From Sphingomonas citricola (GTDB lineage: Bacteria > Pseudomonadota > Alphaproteobacteria > Sphingomonadales > Sphingomonadaceae), in the NCBI RefSeq assembly GCF_019429535.1, contig NZ_JAHXZM010000002.1:248001-312000 (forward strand): 64,000 bases of DNA, written 5' to 3'. Each line of letters starts with the position of its first letter. Position 1 is the first letter of the stretch. A program made the translations under genes and the position numbers. This document shows positions 7,736-15,817 of the stretch, piece after piece. The notes below the pieces were generated by a model. The model did not search any database. It saw only the letters and a list, made by a program, of their open reading frames with translations, and was not told the DNA's origin.

Positions 7736-7954
7736 TTAGCCGCGGATCCGGCTGATCGCGGTACGCGCCTGCTCGGCGGGTGCCGCGGCATGCGCCATCG
7801 CCGCCGCGGTTCCGGTCGCCGGGCGCAGATGGAACCACTCCGGTCGGTCGATCGCGATCAGGAAGCCGAGCACGCTCAGCCCGAACCCAAGCATCAGCAG
7901 CGAGGCGCGGACCTGCTCCAGCAGGCTGCGGTGACGTGGATTGCGCTCTTGCAT
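7736..7954 (-). CDS. Small single-span membrane protein (72 aa)
   Basis: One predicted membrane helix at about residues 18-36 (SLLMLGFGLSVLGFLIAI) between a basic N-terminus and a soluble tail. The tail reads HLRPATGTAAAMAHAAAP, closely like the tail of the 64-residue membrane protein at 41953-42147. No function known. It converges on the secreted protein gene, with a G/C hairpin (7702-7726) between the two stops. Confidence 0.65.
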   Translation of the reverse strand: MQERNPRHRSLLEQVRASLLMLGFGLSVLGFLIAIDRPEWFHLRPATGTAAAMAHAAAPAEQARTAISRIRG

Positions 7955-8085
7955 CGGCGGGAACTCCTGTTGGACCCGGTCGACCTACGGGGAAGCCGCC
8001 AACCGCGCGTGAGCGTCGCGTGACGTTTTCTTGCTGCAACGCAGCGTTACGATCGGTTCGTCCGGCCGACAGCCATCCGCATGGT

Positions 8086-8463
8086 TCAGCAACGATCGCA
8101 GGCGATGTCGTCGTCGGGGTGACCCAGCGACCCCAGCCCGTGCAACAGCGCGATCGGCTCGTCGGGATCACCGGCGTGAAGCATCGCGTGCTGGTCGTCG
8201 ATGAAGGACAAAGCGGTGCGGTCGCGATCCGTCCGCATCCGCAATACGCGCTGCATCGCCGCGAGGTCGATGCCGGGCGTGCGGCGGTCGACCACGATGA
8301 TGTCTGGCGCGTCGCCGGCCTCGAGCAGACGGAGCGCTTGTGCACCGTGCGGGACCGAGCGGACCGTCATCGCGGTGCGTAACCGCTCGTACAGGCTGAG
8401 CGGCAGGTCGGGATCGAGCAACTGCTCGACCACCAGCACGTCGAGCGGGCGGCTGCTGCCCAT
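8086..8463 (-). CDS. Degenerate receiver-domain protein
   Basis: A 125-residue protein with the outline of a response-regulator receiver: hydrophobic strand LDVLVVEQL, then PDIIVVDRRTPGIDL around a possible phospho-Asp near residue 58, but the acidic pair expected after strand 1 is replaced and the conserved Lys is not evident. It may bind partners without being phosphorylated. The ATG at 8463 overlaps the TGA of the RadC gene (TGATG), so it is translationally coupled to it. Confidence 0.6.
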   Translation of the reverse strand: MGSSRPLDVLVVEQLLDPDLPLSLYERLRTAMTVRSVPHGAQALRLLEAGDAPDIIVVDRRTPGIDLAAMQRVLRMRTDRDRTALSFIDDQHAMLHAGDPDEPIALLHGLGSLGHPDDDIACDRC

Positions 8464-9041
8464 CAAATCAACCCCGACGCGCGCAGGCTGACCTGTCCGC
8501 CGCGCGCGACGATCACGTGGTCATGCACTGTGATTCGCAGTGGTTCTGCGGCGGCGACCACCGCGCGGGTGAGCGCGACGTCGTGCGCACTCGGCGTCGG
8601 GTCACCCGAGGGGTGATTATGTGCGAGGATGAGCGCGGTGCTGCCGAGATCGAGCGCGCGGTGTATCAGTTCGCGGATGTGGATGGCCGAAGCGTCGATC
8701 GTTCCACGCGCCGCGATCTCGCAGCGGATCAGCCGGTTTCGGGCATCGAGGAACAGCGCGCGCACCTCCTCGCGCGGCAGGAAGGCCATCTGCGCGTGGA
8801 GCAGGTCGCGCAGCGCTTGCGAGTCGGAGACGAGCGGCCGGTCGTCGACCCGGCTTTCCAGCACGTCGCTCAACGTCTCGGCAAAGGAGGCGAGCGCGGG
8901 GGTGACCGCGGCACCGTCGCGCACCACGGCGGCCACCCGTCGCGGTGTCGCCGCGAGCGTCGCTGCGACCGTGCCGAATTCGGCGGCGAGCGCCCATGCC
9001 TCGTGCTGCGCGTCGGGCAGGTCGCGCAGGATGTAGCTCAG
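8463..9041 (-). CDS. RadC-family JAB domain protein
   Basis: The C-terminal 120 residues form a RadC/JAB metalloprotease-fold domain: Glu in REEVRALFLDARN, then AHNHPSGDPTPSAHD supplying the His-X-His and Asp of the JAMM metal site. Function of RadC proteins is unsettled despite the old repair name. The start is odd: no ATG, GTG or TTG occurs in frame until 9248, deep inside the upstream membrane gene. A CTG at 9041 overlaps that gene's stop as CTGA, giving a 192-residue product, so I place the start there. It is the middle gene of a three-gene coupled operon. Confidence 0.75.
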   Translation of the reverse strand: MSYILRDLPDAQHEAWALAAEFGTVAATLAATPRRVAAVVRDGAAVTPALASFAETLSDVLESRVDDRPLVSDSQALRDLLHAQMAFLPREEVRALFLDARNRLIRCEIAARGTIDASAIHIRELIHRALDLGSTALILAHNHPSGDPTPSAHDVALTRAVVAAAEPLRITVHDHVIVARGGQVSLRASGLI

Positions 9042-9487
9042 CTGTCGCGCGCACTCCCGCGTACGCGCGTTGACACATTCGTTCGGCGCGTGCGCGTCCG
9101 CCAGATTCCCGCCGCCATCACCGGAAGCAACAAATAGGTCGTCAGCCCAGCGATCGAGTAGCCGTTGGCGTGGAACGCCGGATTGATCAGCCGGCCGAGG
9201 TGCGCCAGCAACGAGGGCACCAGCAGTGCGGCGGCGAGGAGAGGCCATCGGCGGTCCGATCTCACGGCCACCCAGACGAAGATCGCGAAGGTGATCACGT
9301 CGATCACCAGGATGCGCCATTCGACGTGGTGGTAACGGACGGCGAGCGGGGAGCGGACGAGGCGGGTCACGATCACGCCGACCAGCAGCGTGGTCGTGAT
9401 CACCCGCTCGGGCCATTCACCGCGCATCCACGCGGCGGCGACCAGCAACGCGCTGACGATCCAGAATAAAGCGACGTACCACGGCAT
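9038..9487 (-). CDS. Integral membrane protein of unknown function
   Basis: A 149-residue protein with four predicted membrane helices (about residues 4-20, 31-43, 58-75, 80-95 and possibly 107-125) and an Arg-rich tail (RTRTRRTNVSTRVRG). I do not recognise the family. Its stop overlaps the proposed CTG start of the RadC-like gene by four bases, which suggests the two proteins are made together. Confidence 0.72.
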   Translation of the reverse strand: MPWYVALFWIVSALLVAAAWMRGEWPERVITTTLLVGVIVTRLVRSPLAVRYHHVEWRILVIDVITFAIFVWVAVRSDRRWPLLAAALLVPSLLAHLGRLINPAFHANGYSIAGLTTYLLLPVMAAGIWRTRTRRTNVSTRVRGSARDS

Positions 9488-9552
9488 GGATGCTGTCCCA
9501 TCACCGTGGCCACGCCGGGGTCAAGCCCCGACTCGCGTCGTCGCGGCGAAAT

Positions 9553-9900
9553 TCAGGCGGCGTGGGCGGCGAGCGTCAGCGACGGCGCGGTCCGCTCGGG
9601 GGCAACCGTGTCGTCGGGGCCGACCGCCCCCGGCGCGATCGCCCAAGCGGCGCGGTAGTCGGCAAGCCGGGCATGGACGCGGTAAAGCGCATCCTGCGCC
9701 GCATAGGAGGCGTTCGCGGCCTCCACCGCGAGCGCAACGACATCGCCCGCTTCGTCGGGAGCGAAACGTGCGCGCTGTCGCGCCTTCAGCAGCGTCGCGA
9801 CACATTCGAAACTGGCCGCGGCGGCATCGATCGCCTGCCGCTTGGCGGGCAGGAACGACGCGCCGACGTCGAGTGCGATCTGGTGACGGAGATGCGACAT
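9553..9900 (-). CDS. Hypothetical helical protein (115 aa)
   Basis: Ala-rich soluble protein beginning MSHLRHQIALDVG, predicted mostly helical up to residue 85, with a disordered Pro/Thr/Ala tail. No family recognised. It lies 43 bases after the membrane-anchored LuxR-type regulator on the same strand and may be in one transcript with it. Confidence 0.62.
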   Translation of the reverse strand: MSHLRHQIALDVGASFLPAKRQAIDAAAASFECVATLLKARQRARFAPDEAGDVVALAVEAANASYAAQDALYRVHARLADYRAAWAIAPGAVGPDDTVAPERTAPSLTLAAHAA

Positions 9901-9943
9901 GCGATAACTCCCGGTCCTGCCGGGCGCCGTACGGCTGGTCCGG

Positions 9944-10522
9944 CTAGTTGGTGTTGTATCGGTGGATCACGTCAGCCCAGCGCTGCAGCCCGTCGGTCAC
10001 CGGTGCGACCAGCGCGAGCGCCGCCATGACGGCGAACGCGAGCGCGGCGATCGCGAGCAACCTGGTCAGCATGGGCGGCGCGCGATCCGCCGTGTTGCCG
10101 CCGATGGGCTGGGTCGGAGCGGTCGTGGGTAGGTGCAGGAAGATCGCCCGATCCTCCCGCACCATCTCCGCGTCGCCCCCCAACGCATCGACCGGATCCT
10201 GATGCGGCAAAGTGGCCGGCAGTGGGATACCAGTTGCTGCCTTAAGGGATGGATTGGTAGGCGCAGCCGCGATAACGCCTTGATCGGGCGGCATTTTTGA
10301 GGCGCGCTCATCCTCCGCCACCATGCGCGCGGCGGCGGGTCGGCGCACGCCGCCCAGTTTCGCGCGCGCGTTGCGGACGTGGGTCTCGATCGTCTTGGCT
10401 GACAAGTTGAGCGCGCGCGCTACCTCGGGACCTTCCAGCCCTTGCGCGAACAAGCGCATCACCTCACGTTCGCGGGCGGTCAGCGCATCGAGGCCGGTGG
10501 TCGTAGTGGCAGGCATGGTCAT
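9944..10522 (-). CDS. Membrane-anchored LuxR-type transcription regulator
   Basis: A 192-residue protein with unusual order: the LuxR/FixJ-type DNA-binding helix-turn-helix is at the N-terminus (residues 13-58; [16 protein letters not shown] and [18 protein letters not shown]), followed by a 90-residue linker and a single membrane helix at about residues 152-174, ending in a 17-residue periplasmic tail. There is no receiver or autoinducer domain. The layout suggests that the regulator binds DNA while tethered, or is freed by proteolysis. Upstream divergent gene is the ferredoxin-reductase-like flavoprotein. Confidence 0.82.
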   Translation of the reverse strand: MTMPATTTTGLDALTAREREVMRLFAQGLEGPEVARALNLSAKTIETHVRNARAKLGGVRRPAAARMVAEDERASKMPPDQGVIAAAPTNPSLKAATGIPLPATLPHQDPVDALGGDAEMVREDRAIFLHLPTTAPTQPIGGNTADRAPPMLTRLLAIAALAFAVMAALALVAPVTDGLQRWADVIHRYNTN

Positions 10523-10662
10523 CCCTGATTGCCGTCACATCAGACGCCTGCGTTAACCGTCTTCGCAGATGCCCGCCAGTCTGCGGGTGGTCGGGGGGGC
10601 TACGGCTTGTTCCGCGGCGCGGCTTGCGACTAGGTACAGGCCTCGCGAGCAGGGAGCGGCCG

Positions 10663-11898
10663 GTGCAGCAATATGACGTCGTGATCGTTGGGGCGGGGCA
10701 CGGTGGTGCGCAGACCGCGATCGCGCTGCGACAGGCAAAATTCGCCGGGTCGATCCTGCTGATAGGCGACGAACCCGACCCGCCGTACGAGCGGCCGCCG
10801 TTGTCGAAGGAATATCTCGCGGGGGAGAAGTCGTTCGAGCGTATCCTGATTCGACCGGAAAGCTTCTGGCGCGACCGCGCGATCGTCACCGCGCTCGGCC
10901 ATGCGGTGACGACGGTCGACGCCGCCGCTCACCGGGTGACGACCGCCGTCGGTTGCTCGATCGGCTATGGCACGCTCGTCTGGGCAACGGGTGGCAGCCC
11001 GCGCCGGCTCGATTGCGCGGGGCACGACCTCGCCGGTGTTCATACCGTGCGCAATCGCGCCGATGCCGATCGGATGATGGCGGAGCTCGACGGTGTTCGT
11101 GATGCCGTCGTCATCGGCGGCGGCTATATCGGGCTGGAGGCGGCGGCCGTGCTCACGAAATTCGGCAAGCAGGTCGTATTGCTCGAAGCGCAGGACCGTG
11201 TGCTCGCACGCGTCGCGGGTGAGGCGTTGTCGCGCTTCTACGAGAACGAGCACCGTGCGCACGGTGTCGACGTTCGGCTGAACGTCGCGGTCGACTGTAT
11301 CGTGGGCATGAACGGACGCGTTGCTGCGGTCAGGCTGGCGGACGGCGCGGAAATCGCCGCCGACCTGGTGATCGTCGGAATCGGGATCGTGCCCGCGGTT
11401 GCGCCGTTGCTGGCGGCGGGCGCGGACGGCGGGAACGGCGTCGCGGTCGATGCCGCGTGTCGCACCAGCCTGCCCGACGTGTTCGCGATCGGCGACTGCG
11501 CGCTTCACGCCAATGACTTCGCCGACGGTGCCACGATCCGGCTCGAGTCGGTGCAGAACGCGAACGATCAGGCGAACGTCGTCGCGCACGCGATCGTCGG
11601 TGCGCCCGCATCCTATCACGCGGTGCCGTGGTTCTGGTCGAACCAATATGATCTGAAGCTGCAGACGGTCGGCCTGTCGACCGGGTTCGATCAGACAGTG
11701 CTGCGGGGCGATCCGCCGGCGCGCAGCTTCTCGGTGGTCTATCTGAAGCGCGGCCGTGTCGTCGCGCTCGATTGCGTCAACGCGGTCAAGGATTACGTCC
11801 AGGGACGAAAGCTGGTCGAGGGCGGGGCGGTCATCACCCCCGCGGCGCTGGCCGACGCCGCGGTGCCGTTGAAGGACCTCGCGTGGGAGGGCGCCTGA
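10663..11898 (+). CDS. NAD(P)/FAD-dependent ferredoxin reductase
   Basis: A 411-residue flavoprotein of the putidaredoxin/rhodocoxin reductase group, which takes electrons from NADH to a [2Fe-2S] ferredoxin serving P450s or dioxygenases. FAD motif [13 protein letters not shown] at the start, NAD motif [17 protein letters not shown] in the middle, second FAD motif DVFAIGDCA, and the C-terminal reductase domain ([13 protein letters not shown]). The GTG at 10663 preceded by GGGAG is chosen over a TTG at 10624. No ferredoxin or oxygenase gene is adjacent, so the partner is elsewhere. Confidence 0.9.
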   Translation: MQQYDVVIVGAGHGGAQTAIALRQAKFAGSILLIGDEPDPPYERPPLSKEYLAGEKSFERILIRPESFWRDRAIVTALGHAVTTVDAAAHRVTTAVGCSIGYGTLVWATGGSPRRLDCAGHDLAGVHTVRNRADADRMMAELDGVRDAVVIGGGYIGLEAAAVLTKFGKQVVLLEAQDRVLARVAGEALSRFYENEHRAHGVDVRLNVAVDCIVGMNGRVAAVRLADGAEIAADLVIVGIGIVPAVAPLLAAGADGGNGVAVDAACRTSLPDVFAIGDCALHANDFADGATIRLESVQNANDQANVVAHAIVGAPASYHAVPWFWSNQYDLKLQTVGLSTGFDQTVLRGDPPARSFSVVYLKRGRVVALDCVNAVKDYVQGRKLVEGGAVITPAALADAAVPLKDLAWEGA

Positions 11899-11901
11899 GC
11901 C

Positions 11902-12297
11902 TCAGGCCTGCGGTTTTCGTGTGAGGCGGGATGAGGCAATGCTGGCCATCAATGTCTCGTATTGCGCGATCGTGAAGCCCGCGTCGGTGAAGGCGGTGAG
12001 CGCGCTGGTCGGCACGGTATAGCCGTGGTGCCAGCTGAGCACCGCCATGCGGCGCAAAGCCTCCAGACGGGGATCGGCGAGCCGCGGGTTGTGGCGCGCG
12101 CCGAACAGCCCGCCCATCGCGACCGAGAGGCGCGACGGTTCGCGCAGGCTCGACAGGCGATCGTTGCGCGCGATCGCGACCACCGACCATTCGAGCGCGC
12201 TGAGCTGCGTCGCGGGCGCGTCGACCGGTACGGGATCGTGACGGGGGGCGGGGCTGAGCAGCTGGTCCTGTTCAGAAGCGAAATCGATATAGGCCAT
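11902..12297 (-). CDS. Conserved hypothetical protein (131 aa)
   Basis: Helical soluble protein with core ALEWSVVAIARNDRLSSL and RLADPRLEALRRMAVLSWHHGY. The helical pattern is somewhat reminiscent of AhpD/carboxymuconolactone decarboxylase folds but the Cys-X-X-Cys of active AhpD is missing, so I do not assign a function. Start at 12297 has GGGAG nine bases upstream; the frame is open to 12327. The TetR-family gene upstream on the same strand and the dyad at 12471-12496 make it a plausible regulatory target. Confidence 0.65.
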   Translation of the reverse strand: MAYIDFASEQDQLLSPAPRHDPVPVDAPATQLSALEWSVVAIARNDRLSSLREPSRLSVAMGGLFGARHNPRLADPRLEALRRMAVLSWHHGYTVPTSALTAFTDAGFTIAQYETLMASIASSRLTRKPQA

Positions 12298-12470
12298 GAC
12301 GGTATACTCCCTGTCGCGTGCGGGCACGCGCCACCGCGATCATGGCCGCGCCATGTCCGGGTTCATTCAGTGACGGCGGTGCACACGACGGCGCCCCGCA
12401 CAGCGGCGTTGATGACGATCGGAGAACCGGTCGTGGGTGGGTGGCGGCCGTCCGGTAAAGGTCAGTCACC

Positions 12471-12496
12471 GTTTCTATACCCAGCGGTATAGAAAC
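12471..12496. promoter_or_regulatory. Perfect inverted repeat, probable TetR operator
   Basis: Eleven-base arms GTTTCTATACC (12471-12481) and GGTATAGAAAC (12486-12496) around CAGC. The core TATACC-CAGC-GGTATA is a typical operator for AcrR/TetR proteins. The site is downstream of the TetR gene and upstream of the gene at 11902-12297. Confidence 0.65.
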
Positions 12497-12524
12497 CGCG
12501 TCGGATCAGGTCAACAGCTTTGTG

Positions 12525-12536
12525 TACCGCGCGGTA
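12525..12536. promoter_or_regulatory. 12-bp palindrome near the TetR gene end
   Basis: TACCGCGCGGTA is a perfect palindrome, sharing the TACC/GGTA ends of the neighbouring operator. It may be a second, weaker regulator site or a chance dyad in GC-rich DNA. Confidence 0.35.
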
Positions 12537-12558
12537 AAATAATTCGCCGGGCGCGCAA

Positions 12559-13194
12559 TCAGCGGGTCGGCCACATCGCCAGGCTGGTGTCGACGACACG
12601 CTCCAGATCGGCGCGGGTCGCCCCCGACCCCGCCTGCACCGCCATGCCCTGGACCAGCGCGTAGATGTACGCGGTCAGCGCCTCGGGCTCGAGATGCGCG
12701 GGCAGGTCGCCCTCGGCCTGTGCGGCGCGGAACCGTTCGACCAGCGCCGCCTGCGACGAGGCGCGACGCTTCATCACGTCGGCCTTGATCGACTCCCCCT
12801 CGCTGCCGCACGCGCTGGAAGTGATGACGCGCAGGCAACCGCCCGGACCGCAGTCGTTCGACTGCGCCGCGATCGCGCCGCGCATCAGATATTCCGCCAC
12901 CGCTCGCGCGGTCGGCTGCTGCAACGCCTCGCGCGTGTAGGCGAGCTTTTCCGCCTCGTAGAGGTCGAGCGCCTTGTGAAACAACGATTCCTTGTTGCCG
13001 AACGCGGCGTAGATGCTGGGCTTGGTGATCCCCATCGCCTGGGTCAGGTCCGCCATCGTCGCGCCCTCATACCCCTTCGACCAGAACACGCCCAGGGCAG
13101 CGGTCAACGCGGTATCCACGCAGAATTCGCGCGGGCGACCCTTGGGCGCGGCGCACGGCGTCGTGGCAGGTGCATCGGTGACGGCAATTTCCAT
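12559..13194 (-). CDS. TetR/AcrR family transcriptional regulator
   Basis: A 211-residue one-component repressor. The N-terminal helix-turn-helix lies at about residues 20-75, with KGRPREF, FWSKGYEGATMADL and KPSIYAAFGNKESLFHKAL; the C-terminal ligand domain has Cys residues (DCGPGGCLR, SSACGS) resembling members that sense electrophiles or quaternary compounds. Minus-strand TATACC-AAGC-GTTATG spans its own start codon and resembles the dyad at 12471-12496, suggesting autorepression. Ligand and regulon are unknown. Confidence 0.9.
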   Translation of the reverse strand: MEIAVTDAPATTPCAAPKGRPREFCVDTALTAALGVFWSKGYEGATMADLTQAMGITKPSIYAAFGNKESLFHKALDLYEAEKLAYTREALQQPTARAVAEYLMRGAIAAQSNDCGPGGCLRVITSSACGSEGESIKADVMKRRASSQAALVERFRAAQAEGDLPAHLEPEALTAYIYALVQGMAVQAGSGATRADLERVVDTSLAMWPTR

Positions 13195-13207
13195 AACGCT
13201 TGGTATA
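13192..13207 (-). promoter_or_regulatory. Imperfect TetR operator over the tetR start codon
   Basis: Reads TATACC, AAGC, GTTATG on the minus strand, matching the perfect dyad at 12471-12496 in one arm, in the spacing and in three bases of AAGC/CAGC. Its position over the start codon fits negative autoregulation. Confidence 0.45.
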
Positions 13208-13264
13208 TAATTGAAACCGCCCGAGAGTCCAGTTCCGCCGCCCCGGCACCGGGCATGCGGGCGA

Positions 13265-15802
13265 TCAGCCGGCGAGCATGTCCGCCACGCGCCGCTTCAG
13301 TTCGTGCGTGTCGAACGGCTTCGTCATCACCGCCATGCCATGTTCCAGCTGCCCCGCGCCGACCGCGGCATTGGCGGCGTAGCCGGTGACGAACAGCACC
13401 CGCAGCGCCGGGCGAACCGCACGTCCCGCATCCGCGACCTGCCGCCCGTTGAGCCCGCCGGGCAGGCCGACGTCGGTGATCAGCAGGTCGATCGGCCCCG
13501 CCGCGCGCAGCATTGCGACCCCGCTCGGCCCGTTCGGCGCGGCGAGCACGCGGTAGCCCGCGTCGCCCAGCACTTCGCTCACCAGATCGCGGATCGCGGC
13601 CTCGTCCTCGACCAGCAGGATCGTTCGACCATGGTCGGCTGCGTCGAGATGATCGTGGGCGCGCGCGGTCGCCGCCTCCGTGGGCGCGCGCGTGTCCGAC
13701 TGGCCGACCAGACGCGGCAGGAAGAGCGACATCGTCGTGCCGCGGTCGACGACCGATCTCACCCGTACCTGTCCGCCCGACTGACGCACGAAACCGTAGA
13801 TCATCGACAGGCCGAGCCCGGTTCCCTCGCCGATCGGCTTGGTGGTGAAGAAGGGATCGAACACGCGTTCGATCACCTCCGCCGACATGCCCGTCCCGGT
13901 GTCGGTGACGTGGAGCGCGACGTAATCGCCCGCGGGCAGGTCCTGCGCCGCGGGCGAGGGCGCATCGAACGTCAGATTCTCGGTCACGATCACCAGCCGC
14001 CCGCCGTCGGGCATCGCGTCGCGCGCGTTGATGCACAGGTTGAGCAGCGCATTCTCGAGCTGCGGCGCGTCGACCAGGACGGGCCACAGATCACGCCCGG
14101 TCTCAACGCTCAACTCGATCTCGGGGCCGAGGGTGCGGTCGATGATGTCGATCAGCCCCGCCACCAGCACGCCGGTATCGGTCGCGGTCGGGGCGAGCGT
14201 CTGGCGGCGGGAAAAGGCGAGCAGCCGCTGCGTCAGCGCGGCGGCACGCTGCGCGCCGGTGCGCGCCATCGTCATGTAGCGATCGAGCCGGTCGTACTGG
14301 CCCGCCTTGATGCGGTGATCGAGGAGTTCGAGCCCGCCCGTCACCGCGGTGAGCAGATTGTTGAAATCGTGCGCGAGGCCGCCGGTCAATTGGCCGACCG
14401 CCTCCATCTTCTGTGCCTGGCGCAACTGGCTCTCGGTCGCCGCCAGAATGTCGGCCTGCGCGCGTTCCTCGGTCGCGTCGCGCCCGATCGCGATGATCAG
14501 CCCGTCGCCCGGGCCCGCTGCCCAGACGACGGTGCGATAGCTGCCGTCCTTGTGGCGATAGCGGTTCTCGAACCGCGTATAGGCCTCGCCCGCGCCGATC
14601 CCTGCTGCCGCGGCGGCGGTACGCTCCACGTCGTCGGGGTGCGTCAGCGGCAGGAAATGCTGGCCGACCAGATCGCGTTCGTCCCAGCCGAGCATCCGCG
14701 TCCACGCCGGGTTGACCGCCTCGATCGTGCCGTCGAAACGCGCGACGAGCATTAGGTCGCTCGACAACTGCCATAGCCGGTTACGATCCGCGGTCCGCTC
14801 GGCGACCTGCCGCTCGAGCGTCGCGGCGAGCGCCTCCAACTGCTCGCGCGCGGCGCGGCGCTGTGTTTCGTCGCGCGCGATCTTGATGAAGCCGCGCTCG
14901 CGCCCCTGCGCGTCGGCGGGCAGCGGGTGGACCGACCCGTTCAGATAAACGCGCGTGCCGTCGCGGCGCATCTGCCAATGTTCGTCGCTGGCGCAACCGT
15001 CGCGCGCCGCGCCGATCAACTCGCGCACGTCGGCGCCGGCGGCGCGATCCTCGGGGGTGAAGATCATCGACGCCGACTGGCCGATCGCCTCCGCGGGCGT
15101 CCAGCCGAGCACCGCCTGCGCACCCGCCGACCAACTGGTGATGATGCCGCCGGGGTCGGTGGTGAAGATGACGTGATCGGTCGCGCCCTCGATCACCAGC
15201 CGCAGGCGCTCCTCGCTTTCGCGCAGCGCCGCATCGGCGAGGACGCGCGTCGTCGTCTCGTTGGTAAAGATGAACAGCCCGGCGATCTCGCCCGCCTCGT
15301 CGAGGATGCGCGAGTAGGAGAAGGTCCACCACGTGTCGGCGGCGCCGCGATCGGTGTCGAGCTTCCACGGCAGATCGGTGAAGCGCTGGCTGCGGCCGTC
15401 GAATGCGTCGCGCACGATCGGCATCGCCTGATCGAGCGCGTCGGCCCACACCTCGTCGAAGCGCGCGCCCATCGCCCAGCCGGTCCGCGGGCCGAGCAGC
15501 GGAAAATAGGTTTCGTTGAAGAAGAAGAACAATTCGTCCTTCCCCCAGCACAGGATCATCGATTCGGGCGAATTGAGGATCAGGCTGAGCGCGGTCTTGA
15601 GCGCGACCGGCCAGTCGGCGGGCTCGCCCAGCGGATGATCGCGCCAGTCGCGCGCGAGGATCAGCGCGGTCGCGGCCCCGCCGCCCGCCAGAAAGCGCAG
15701 CGCGCGCGGCAGCGGGTCGGTCGGCGTCGGATCGGGATGCATGGGCTCGCGCGGGTGGGTCGTGATGTGGCGTGCATAGCCGCGCCGCCGCGGAGCCGCC
15801 AT
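13265..15802 (-). CDS. PAS-domain hybrid histidine kinase with C-terminal receiver
   Basis: An 845-residue soluble sensor kinase. Three PAS-like sensor segments (about residues 70-190, 200-315 and 345-450), then a HisKA domain with phospho-His478 in GGLAHDFNNLL, an HATPase domain (NLCINARDAMPDGG, DTGTGMSAEV, GLGLSMIYGFV) and a C-terminal receiver (LLVEDEAAIRDL, ITDVGLP, TKPFDTHEL). No membrane helix. It begins 15 bases after dnaE2 on the same strand, so SOS-controlled read-through is likely. The start at 15802 may instead be the ATG at 15742; neither site has a clear ribosome binding sequence. Signal unknown. Confidence 0.9.
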   Translation of the reverse strand: MAAPRRRGYARHITTHPREPMHPDPTPTDPLPRALRFLAGGGAATALILARDWRDHPLGEPADWPVALKTALSLILNSPESMILCWGKDELFFFFNETYFPLLGPRTGWAMGARFDEVWADALDQAMPIVRDAFDGRSQRFTDLPWKLDTDRGAADTWWTFSYSRILDEAGEIAGLFIFTNETTTRVLADAALRESEERLRLVIEGATDHVIFTTDPGGIITSWSAGAQAVLGWTPAEAIGQSASMIFTPEDRAAGADVRELIGAARDGCASDEHWQMRRDGTRVYLNGSVHPLPADAQGRERGFIKIARDETQRRAAREQLEALAATLERQVAERTADRNRLWQLSSDLMLVARFDGTIEAVNPAWTRMLGWDERDLVGQHFLPLTHPDDVERTAAAAAGIGAGEAYTRFENRYRHKDGSYRTVVWAAGPGDGLIIAIGRDATEERAQADILAATESQLRQAQKMEAVGQLTGGLAHDFNNLLTAVTGGLELLDHRIKAGQYDRLDRYMTMARTGAQRAAALTQRLLAFSRRQTLAPTATDTGVLVAGLIDIIDRTLGPEIELSVETGRDLWPVLVDAPQLENALLNLCINARDAMPDGGRLVIVTENLTFDAPSPAAQDLPAGDYVALHVTDTGTGMSAEVIERVFDPFFTTKPIGEGTGLGLSMIYGFVRQSGGQVRVRSVVDRGTTMSLFLPRLVGQSDTRAPTEAATARAHDHLDAADHGRTILLVEDEAAIRDLVSEVLGDAGYRVLAAPNGPSGVAMLRAAGPIDLLITDVGLPGGLNGRQVADAGRAVRPALRVLFVTGYAANAAVGAGQLEHGMAVMTKPFDTHELKRRVADMLAG

Positions 15803-15817
15803 CGCTATCCCGCCCCG

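Noticed and set aside
12272..12469. 65-codon minus-strand frame starting just after the TetR operator
   Set aside because: Attractive position, but the product is Pro/Ser/Arg-rich without a convincing ribosome binding site and overlaps the start of the next gene.
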